Source of the DNA: Porphyromonadaceae bacterium UBA7572
GTDB lineage: Bacteria; Bacteroidota; Bacteroidia; Bacteroidales; Muribaculaceae
DNA length: 48,331 nucleotides
Assembly: GCA_002476625.1 (NCBI GenBank)
Contig: DLLC01000034.1
Coordinates: forward strand, 32,041-80,371
Reading direction: 5' to 3'
Shown: piece by piece, positions 42,730 through 48,331 of the stretch
Layout of the letters: each line of letters starts with the position of its first letter
How positions within the stretch are numbered: the stretch's first letter is position 1
Notes under the pieces: generated by a model
Seen by the model: the letters and a program-made list of their open reading frames with translations, nothing else
The model's database searches: none
Told to the model about the DNA's origin: nothing
Translations under genes and position numbers: made by a program

Positions 42730-43806
42730 ATGTTTGACTTTGGAATAGTCACCAAGTGGATTAATGACCTTCTTTTAGGCGTGATGCCTCAATGGCTGGC
42801 CACCACTATAGAGTGCGCCCTTGTGGGAGTGGCATTGCTGCTGATGTATTCAGTGATAGCAATTATCTACATTTTCTATGAGCGCAAAGTGTGCGGCTGG
42901 ATTCAATGTCGCCTTGGCCCGATGCGTGTGGGCCCTTGGGGCTTGCTTCAGGTGTTTGCCGATGTGTTTAAAATTCTCACCAAGGAGCTGATTGTGCTTT
43001 GGAACACCGACCGCTTCCTGTTCAACCTCGCCCCTTATTTTGTGGTGGTGGCATCAATGCTGATGTTTGCCTGCCTGCCTTGGGGCAACGGTCTTCAAGT
43101 GATTGATATGAACATTGGCGTGTTCTTTATTGCTGCCGTGTCGTCAATAGGCGTGCTTGGCATTCTGCTTGCAGGCTGGTCGAGCAACAGTAAGTACACT
43201 CTTATCGGTGCTATGCGTAGTGGCGCGCAGATGGTGAGCTACGAAATATCCACGGGCATCGCCATGATGACTGTGATTTGTCTTGCTGGCACAATGAGTA
43301 TCACGGGCATAGTGGAGGCACAGAAAGACGGTTGGTTTATTTTCACGGGCCATATTCCTTCCATTATCGCTTTCATCATTTATATCATTGCTGCCAATGC
43401 GGAGAACAACCGTGGCCCATTCGACCTTCCTGAGGCCGAGCATGAGCTTACTGCTGGTTATCATACTGAATATTCCGGTATTCATTTCGGTTTCTTCTAT
43501 TTGGCGGAATACCTCAACCTCTTTATTGTGAGTGGCATTGCCGCGCTCCTCTTCTTGGGCGGATGGATGCCTCTGCACATTCCAGGATTTGATGCGTTCA
43601 ACACCATCATGGACTATATTCCATCACCGGTGTGGTTCTTGGGTAAGGCATTCTTCATGTCGTTCGTGTTTATGTGGATTCGCTGGTCGTTCCCACGCGT
43701 GCGTATCGACCAAATGCTGAAGCTCGAGTGGAAATACCTTATGCCACTTGGACTATTCAACCTGGTGCTGATGGCACTGTGTGTGTCGTTTGAATGGCAT
43801 TTTTAA
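42730..43806 (+). CDS. nuoH: NADH-quinone oxidoreductase subunit H
   Basis: A 358-residue membrane subunit with about eight helices, forming part of the quinone chamber. Diagnostic blocks are CGWIQCRLGPMRVGPWGLLQ, RSGAQMVSYEIS, the acidic loop RGPFDLPEAEHELTAGYHTE and RWSFPRVRIDQMLKLEWKYL. It is the last nuo gene here: nuoI and the other membrane subunits do not follow; atpD begins 60 nt downstream. Confidence 0.96.
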   Translation: MFDFGIVTKWINDLLLGVMPQWLATTIECALVGVALLLMYSVIAIIYIFYERKVCGWIQCRLGPMRVGPWGLLQVFADVFKILTKELIVLWNTDRFLFNLAPYFVVVASMLMFACLPWGNGLQVIDMNIGVFFIAAVSSIGVLGILLAGWSSNSKYTLIGAMRSGAQMVSYEISTGIAMMTVICLAGTMSITGIVEAQKDGWFIFTGHIPSIIAFIIYIIAANAENNRGPFDLPEAEHELTAGYHTEYSGIHFGFFYLAEYLNLFIVSGIAALLFLGGWMPLHIPGFDAFNTIMDYIPSPVWFLGKAFFMSFVFMWIRWSFPRVRIDQMLKLEWKYLMPLGLFNLVLMALCVSFEWHF

Positions 43807-43866
43807 ACGTTTGTGAACAATATACTTTATATTTATAGTAAATAAAACAAAACAATTTTCGTGATT

Positions 43867-45369
43867 ATGGCTGATAATTATGGAAAAATCACCCAAGTAA
43901 TTGGACCAGTGGTCGATATTACTTTTGATGGCGAAGGGGTTGTCGTTCCTGACATTTACACCGCCTTGTCGGTGACCCGTCACGACGGCGCTGAAGTCAT
44001 CTTGGAGGTGGAGCAACACATTGGTGAAAACACCGTGCGCTGTGTGGCTATGGACAGTACGGACGGCCTTCAGCGCGGCACTAAGGTGAAGAACCTTGGA
44101 CAGCCCATCTCTGTGCCCACTGGCGAACAAGTGAAAGGAAGATTGCTGAATGTGATTGGTGAGCCAATCGATCACCTTAAGGATATTAAGGGTGGTGATC
44201 GCCGTGCCATTCACCAGCCAGCCCCTTCTTTCTCAGACCTTTCTATCTCGCAAGAGATTCTTTACACTGGTATTAAGGTAATCGACTTGATTGAGCCATT
44301 CTCTAAAGGTGGCAAGATTGGTCTGTTTGGAGGTGCTGGTGTAGGAAAGACTGTGCTGATTATGGAGCTTATCCACAATATCGCACATGGCCACAACGGA
44401 TTTTCAGTGTTTACGGGTGTAGGTGAACGTACTCGCGAGGGTAATGACCTGCTTCGTGAAATGATTGAAAGCGGTGTGATAAAGTATGGCGACAAGTTTA
44501 AAGAAAATATGGCCAAGGGTGAATGGAACCTCAATGATGTGGACATGAACGAGGTGGAGCAGTCGCAGGCTACCCTTGTGTTTGGCCAGATGAATGAGCC
44601 ACCAGGCGCGCGTCTGCGTGTGGCGCTTTCTGGTCTTACCGTGGCAGAGCAGTTCCGTGACCAAGACGGAGGCGGCAAGGATATTCTTCTGTTCATGGAC
44701 AATATCTTCCGTTTCACACAGGCTGGCTCTGAGGTGTCGGCTCTTCTTGGACGTATGCCTTCGGCTGTGGGTTATCAACCAACCCTTGCCTCCGAAATGG
44801 GTACGCTTCAGGAGCGCATTACCTCTACTAAGAGTGGCTCTATCACTTCTGTGCAGGCTGTGTATGTGCCAGCCGACGACTTGACAGACCCGGCTCCGGC
44901 CACCACTTTCAACTTCTTGGACGCAACCACTGTGTTGAGCCGCAAGATTACAGAGCTTGGTATCTATCCAGCCGTTGATCCATTGGCTTCTACTTCCCGC
45001 ATTATGGATCCACATATTGTCGGGCAGGAGCATTATGATGTGGCTCAGCGTGTGATTCACTTGCTTCAGAAATACCAGGAACTTCAGGATATTATTGCTA
45101 TTCTTGGTGTGGATGAATTGAGCGATGAGGATAAACTCGTGGTATCTCGTGCACGTCGTGCGCAACGCTTCCTGTCGCAGCCTTTCTTCGTGGCAGAGCA
45201 GTTTACCGGTGTGCCAGGCGTGATGGTACCTTTGAATGAAACCATTCGTGGCTTCAAGATGATTCTCGATGGTGAGGTGGATGACCTGCCCGAGCAGGCG
45301 TTCCTCAATGTGGGCACCATTGATGATGCCATCGCCAAAGGAAAGAAGATGCTTGAGAGCATTAAATAA
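43867..45369 (+). CDS. atpD: ATP synthase F1 subunit beta
   Basis: The 500-residue catalytic subunit. The P-loop is GGAGVGKTVLIMELIHN, followed by GERTREGNDLLREM and the DELSEEDK-type block (VDELSDEDKLVVSRARR) near the C-terminus. The ATG at 43867 gives the typical start MADNYGKITQVIGPVVDI; a GTG two codons upstream is in frame but unlikely. It heads an atp cluster of order D-C-B-E-F-H-A, usual for Bacteroidales. The 60-nt gap after nuoH has no terminator and no clear promoter. Confidence 0.98.
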   Translation: MADNYGKITQVIGPVVDITFDGEGVVVPDIYTALSVTRHDGAEVILEVEQHIGENTVRCVAMDSTDGLQRGTKVKNLGQPISVPTGEQVKGRLLNVIGEPIDHLKDIKGGDRRAIHQPAPSFSDLSISQEILYTGIKVIDLIEPFSKGGKIGLFGGAGVGKTVLIMELIHNIAHGHNGFSVFTGVGERTREGNDLLREMIESGVIKYGDKFKENMAKGEWNLNDVDMNEVEQSQATLVFGQMNEPPGARLRVALSGLTVAEQFRDQDGGGKDILLFMDNIFRFTQAGSEVSALLGRMPSAVGYQPTLASEMGTLQERITSTKSGSITSVQAVYVPADDLTDPAPATTFNFLDATTVLSRKITELGIYPAVDPLASTSRIMDPHIVGQEHYDVAQRVIHLLQKYQELQDIIAILGVDELSDEDKLVVSRARRAQRFLSQPFFVAEQFTGVPGVMVPLNETIRGFKMILDGEVDDLPEQAFLNVGTIDDAIAKGKKMLESIK

Positions 45370-45404
45370 TTATAGGGTTTTCAACTATCGAAAATTTGAT
45401 TCAC

Positions 45405-45641
45405 ATGACACTCAAAATCATATCTGCTGAAAAAATTGAGTTTGAAGGAAAGGTGGTATCCGTAACATTACCAGGTGCACTTGGCTTATTCCAGGTGCTC
45501 AAAGGACATGCGGCGCTCATTTCTTCCCTCGTGTCTGGCACGATGACTTATGTGCTCGACAATGGTGAAAGCCAAAAGCGCGAAATAGCAGGTGGTGTGG
45601 CAGACATTAACAGCAACTTGGTGTCGGTGTGTCTATATTAA
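45405..45641 (+). CDS. atpC: ATP synthase F1 subunit epsilon, short form
   Basis: A 78-residue beta-sandwich (MTLKIISAEKIEFEGKVVSV, ALGLFQVLKGHAALISSLVS, REIAGGVADINSNLVSVCLY). The C-terminal helical hairpin of about 50 residues that inhibits ATP hydrolysis in many bacteria is missing, as in other Bacteroidetes. The ATG at 45405 was preferred to an in-frame TTG three codons earlier. It is cotranscribed with atpD. Confidence 0.94.
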   Translation: MTLKIISAEKIEFEGKVVSVTLPGALGLFQVLKGHAALISSLVSGTMTYVLDNGESQKREIAGGVADINSNLVSVCLY

Positions 45642-45653
45642 TAATAAAAAGTG

Positions 45654-46724
45654 ATGAAAAAGGTAATTACAGCAATTGTCGCTTTTGTGATTGTGGCACT
45701 GATGGCATTCGGCTATATGGATGCTGTGAAGCACCGTGAGAGCATTGGTGATAAGAAATTCGACCCCAAGGAGACTATTTTTGAGCACTTGGGCGATGCT
45801 TATGGCTGGGAGGTGCCATTCAATCACAGTTTGCGCATTCCGCTACCCATCATCGTGCTCGACCAGCAGAACGGTATTCACTGCTTCTTGTCGAACAAGG
45901 TGACCAGCGGCGACACCTACGATGGCTTCTACATTGCCCCTTCGGGCGATTATGCGGGGAAAGTGGTGAGCAAAGATGCGCAAGGCAATGAGTATAGACC
46001 ACTTGATTTTTCTGTCACTAAGAATGCTGCAGGCATCATCATAGCAGCCTTGCTTGTGATCATGATGGCGTTTAAAATCAGAAACTGGTATAAGAAGCAC
46101 AATATGAAAGCTCCTCGCAAGTTTACCGCTGCTCTTGAGTTTGTGGTGGAATTTGTTTACCAGGACACCATTCGTCCAATTATGGGCAAGGAGGCCCCAA
46201 TATACGGCCCATATCTGCTCACATGCTTCTTCTTCATTCTCACGATGAATCTGCTGGGCTTAGTGGTGATATTCCCTGGAGGCGCAAATCTTACTGGCAA
46301 TTTGGCCGTGACTATGGTGCTGGCTGTAGCCACTTTCCTTGTCACCAACCTTACAGGCAACAGGGAATACTGGAAGGAGATTTTCTGGCCAGATGTGCCC
46401 GTGGCGCTCAAGTTGCCATTGATGCCAGTGATTGAGATATTTGGTATATTCACCAAGCCTATCGCATTGATGATTCGTCTTTTCGCCAATATGATGGGCG
46501 GACACATGGTGGTGATCGTGTTCTTCTCGCTTATCTTCATTTTTGGCGGAATGTTTGGAGTGGCAGTTGGTGCCGCCACTTCGGTGTTCTCTTTGGCATT
46601 CTCATTGTTTATGCTTTTGCTCGACACTCTTGTGAGCTTCATTCAGGCTTACGTGTTCACAATCCTCTCCACCATGTTCATCTTTATGGCTCATCCGCAG
46701 CCACATGTAGCTGAACATGAATAA
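45654..46724 (+). CDS. atpB: ATP synthase F0 subunit a
   Basis: A 356-residue membrane subunit carrying the proton half-channels. It has an N-terminal signal-like helix and a long extramembrane region (about 25-125), then five or six helices. The essential arginine is in IALMIRLFANMMGGHMV, and the last helices FSLAFSLFMLLLDTLVSFIQ and YVFTILSTMFIFMA are typical. The ATG at 45654 follows an in-frame GTG that could also initiate. The small hypothetical gene that often stands between atpC and atpB in Bacteroides is absent here. Confidence 0.96.
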   Translation: MKKVITAIVAFVIVALMAFGYMDAVKHRESIGDKKFDPKETIFEHLGDAYGWEVPFNHSLRIPLPIIVLDQQNGIHCFLSNKVTSGDTYDGFYIAPSGDYAGKVVSKDAQGNEYRPLDFSVTKNAAGIIIAALLVIMMAFKIRNWYKKHNMKAPRKFTAALEFVVEFVYQDTIRPIMGKEAPIYGPYLLTCFFFILTMNLLGLVVIFPGGANLTGNLAVTMVLAVATFLVTNLTGNREYWKEIFWPDVPVALKLPLMPVIEIFGIFTKPIALMIRLFANMMGGHMVVIVFFSLIFIFGGMFGVAVGAATSVFSLAFSLFMLLLDTLVSFIQAYVFTILSTMFIFMAHPQPHVAEHE

Positions 46725-46782
46725 TAATTATTATTTAGATAAAACAAAACGAAAAAATAAAAACTTTTAAAACTTAAAGACT

Positions 46783-47025
46783 ATGTTAAGTATGATTTTA
46801 GCAGCTGCTCCTTTAGCAGCTCTTGGTGCAGCTCTTGGTGCAGGTATCGCAGCTATCGCAGCAGGTATCGGTATTGGTAAAATTGGTGGTTCTGCAATGG
46901 AAGCCATTGCTCGCCAGCCAGAATCAACAGGCGACATTCGTAGTAATATGATTGTGATTGCGGCTCTTATCGAAGGTGTGGCCTTCTTCGCACTCATCGT
47001 TTGTATTCTTGCGTTGTTCCTCTAA
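46783..47025 (+). CDS. atpE: ATP synthase F0 subunit c
   Basis: An 80-residue hairpin of two helices. Helix 1 is Ala/Gly-rich (AGIAAIAAGIGIGKIGG), the polar loop is ARQPE (43-47), and the ion-binding Glu64 is in AALIEGVAFFAL. Helix 1 lacks the Gln, and Glu64 is followed by Gly-Val, not the Ser/Thr pair of sodium-binding rings, so proton coupling is inferred. The 58-nt A-rich leader fits high translation of this multi-copy subunit. Confidence 0.97.
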   Translation: MLSMILAAAPLAALGAALGAGIAAIAAGIGIGKIGGSAMEAIARQPESTGDIRSNMIVIAALIEGVAFFALIVCILALFL

Positions 47026-47051
47026 TCATCAACTTCAATTTATAATCAACA

Positions 47052-47549
47052 ATGGAACTGTTTAAGCCTGAGTTCGGCTTGGTTTTCTGGATGTTTTTGG
47101 CATTTGCTTGCCTGTATTTCATCCTGGCAAAGTATGCATGGCCTTTCATCATAAAGTCGATGGAAGAACGCGCCGACTTGATCGACAAGGGCGTGGCTTA
47201 TGCTCAAGAGGCGAAAGCTCACCTCGACAATGCCAAGGCTGAGGCAGACCAAGTGATTGCAGAAGCAAGAAAACAGCAAGCCGACATACTTCGCGATGCG
47301 GCTAAAATGAAGTCGCAGCTCATAGAGGAGGCCAAGGTCGCCGCCACTGTGGAAGCGAAGAAAGTGACAGATGCCGCTCAGGTAGCTATTGATCAAGCTC
47401 GTAAGGAATCAGAAAAGCAGCTTCGCCAAGAAGTGAGTGCTTTTGCACTTCAAATCGCAGAGCAAGTGATTCGACAGAATATGGCCGATGATAAGGCTCA
47501 ACGCTCGCTTGTGGACAAACTGCTGAATGAGGCTGAGTCTAAAAACTGA
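47052..47549 (+). CDS. atpF: ATP synthase F0 subunit b
   Basis: A 165-residue stator subunit: one N-terminal membrane helix (about 8-31, FGLVFWMFLAFACLYFILAK) and a long charged coiled coil (Ala/Glu/Lys-rich, from about 38 to the end). Ends LVDKLLNEAESKN. It starts 26 nt after atpE and 8 nt before atpH. Confidence 0.96.
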   Translation: MELFKPEFGLVFWMFLAFACLYFILAKYAWPFIIKSMEERADLIDKGVAYAQEAKAHLDNAKAEADQVIAEARKQQADILRDAAKMKSQLIEEAKVAATVEAKKVTDAAQVAIDQARKESEKQLRQEVSAFALQIAEQVIRQNMADDKAQRSLVDKLLNEAESKN

Positions 47550-47557
47550 TTAGTGAT

Positions 47558-48097
47558 ATGAACGAAGGACTTATTCCCAATCGATATGCAAAGGCCCTCT
47601 TTAAGGCTGCAGTTGAAAAAGGTGAGCAAACTCAGATTTACACTGAGATGAAGCAACTGATTGCCAGTTTCGACACGATGACCTCATTGAAGGCTGCTGT
47701 CAGCAACCCGTTTATCGCTGTCGATGAAAAGGAAAAAGTGCTCTTGACAGCCGCCGGCGCAAAGCAGGGCAGCACAATGGAGAACTTCATATTGCTCGTC
47801 ATAGAGAAGAACCGCTCCTCTTTCCTGCGCGCCATGGCTTTGGCTTACTTGAAACTCTACCGCGAGGCCTTTGGTATCGCCAGCGTTGAAATCGTTTCCG
47901 CCATTCCGCTCGACGGTGATGAAATCAGCGGTATTCTTGATGTGGTTAAGCACCAGATTGGCGACAAGACAATGGAGAAATCAGTGAAGGTCGATGCCGG
48001 CCTGATTGGTGGATTCACAGTGAATGTCGATGGTATGGAACTTGACGCGTCAATTAAAAATGAATTAAAGAAACTGCGTTTAAAACTCCTAAGTTAA
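47558..48097 (+). CDS. atpH: ATP synthase F1 subunit delta
   Basis: A 179-residue stator subunit joining b to alpha. The helical N-domain begins LIPNRYAKALFKAAVEKGEQ; the C-terminal block KSVKVDAGLIGGFTVNVDGM and LDASIKNELKKLRLKLLS is the family signature. Cotranscribed with atpF and atpA, which starts 9 nt downstream. Confidence 0.96.
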   Translation: MNEGLIPNRYAKALFKAAVEKGEQTQIYTEMKQLIASFDTMTSLKAAVSNPFIAVDEKEKVLLTAAGAKQGSTMENFILLVIEKNRSSFLRAMALAYLKLYREAFGIASVEIVSAIPLDGDEISGILDVVKHQIGDKTMEKSVKVDAGLIGGFTVNVDGMELDASIKNELKKLRLKLLS

Positions 48098-48106
48098 AAA
48101 AGTGAG

Positions 48107-48331
48107 ATGATAAACCCAAGTGAAATATCTGAAATACTGAAACAGCAACTCAGCGACGTTCAGCAGAAGGTGTCGTTTGAGGAAGTTGGTACAGTGCTTG
48201 ATGTGGGCGACGGCGTGGCACACGTTTACGGTCTTGACAATGTAGAGGCCAACGAACTCGTTGAGTTTGAGAATGGTGTTACCGGCGTGGCCATGAACCT
48301 TGAAGAAAGCAATGTAGGTGTCATCCTGATT
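48107..48331 (+). CDS. atpA: ATP synthase F1 subunit alpha (N-terminal part, cut by window end)
   Basis: 75 codons are present, starting MINPSEISEILKQQLSDVQQ and running into the crown-domain strands (TVLDVGDGVAHVYGLDNVEA, ELVEFENGVTGVAMNLEESN). The nucleotide-binding domain lies beyond the window. The start follows atpH by 9 nt. Confidence 0.95.
   Translation, partial: MINPSEISEILKQQLSDVQQKVSFEEVGTVLDVGDGVAHVYGLDNVEANELVEFENGVTGVAMNLEESNVGVILI

Noticed and set aside
46783..46880. Short direct repeats in the start of atpE
   Set aside because: The GCAGCTCTTGGTG repetition only reflects the Ala/Gly-rich first helix of subunit c.
46783..47025. Sodium-coupled ATP synthase
   Set aside because: Subunit c lacks the helix-1 Gln and the Ser/Thr after the ion-binding Glu that mark sodium rings.
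1..48331. CRISPR array, tRNA genes, insertion sequences or integrase
   Set aside because: Looked for regularly spaced repeats, T-loop-like GTTCRA sequences in intergenic DNA, and transposase or recombinase motifs; none found.

Overview
The window looks like a chromosomal segment of a Bacteroidales bacterium (Bacteroidota). The evidence is a recurring promoter form (TTTG-like -33 box, 19-21 nt spacer, TAnnTTTG -7 box), a fused nuoCD gene in a complex I cluster without nuoEFG, an ATP synthase operon that starts with atpD-atpC, lipoproteins with acidic residues after the lipobox cysteine, a C10 peptidase, a dockerin-tailed secreted nuclease and a small PG0541-type protein next to an RND pump. 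Muribaculaceae or Prevotellaceae-like families are plausible; sequence inspection alone does not decide. No tRNA, rRNA, CRISPR array, insertion sequence or prophage was seen.

Layout. 1-4.8 kb: 3' half of an RND efflux pump with its small partner, a TPR protein, and an orphan periplasmic solute-binding protein. 4.9-11.5 kb: alanine dehydrogenase, a secreted endonuclease I with dockerin tail, then a plus-strand run of glycosyltransferase, radC and dnaB. 11.5-17.1 kb: an AT-rich minus-strand pair (C10 cysteine peptidase plus serpin) and a divergent GH3 glycosidase with PA14 insert. 17.2-25 kb: efp and rpmH diverge from back-to-back promoters; then a minus-strand operon gmd-fcl-clpS-clpA-aat joins GDP-fucose synthesis to the N-degron degradation pathway, preceded by an acyltransferase. 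25.1-32.5 kb: a NUDIX hydrolase, a giant alpha-2-macroglobulin-like protein, and an ECF sigma factor with a putative membrane anti-sigma factor. 32.7-39.5 kb: an FMN oxidoreductase, then a TonB-dependent receptor followed by four tandem paralogous lipoproteins. 39.6-48.3 kb: a probable structured RNA, then nuoA-B-CD-H running straight into atpD-C-B-E-F-H-A, which is cut by the window end.

Best candidates for something new: (1) the roughly 255-nt structured RNA (39666-39921) in front of nuoA, with its own promoter, an 18-bp internal helix and pairing 5' and 3' ends; (2) the TonB receptor plus four diverged calycin-like lipoproteins with a two-tier dyad over the receptor promoter; (3) the C10 peptidase-serpin pair, whose predicted reactive-loop P2 Phe suits C10 specificity; (4) the abrupt nuoH-atpD junction where nuoI-N would be expected.

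All calls come from reading the sequence and translations; no database search was run. Promoter calls rest on motif and spacing only.
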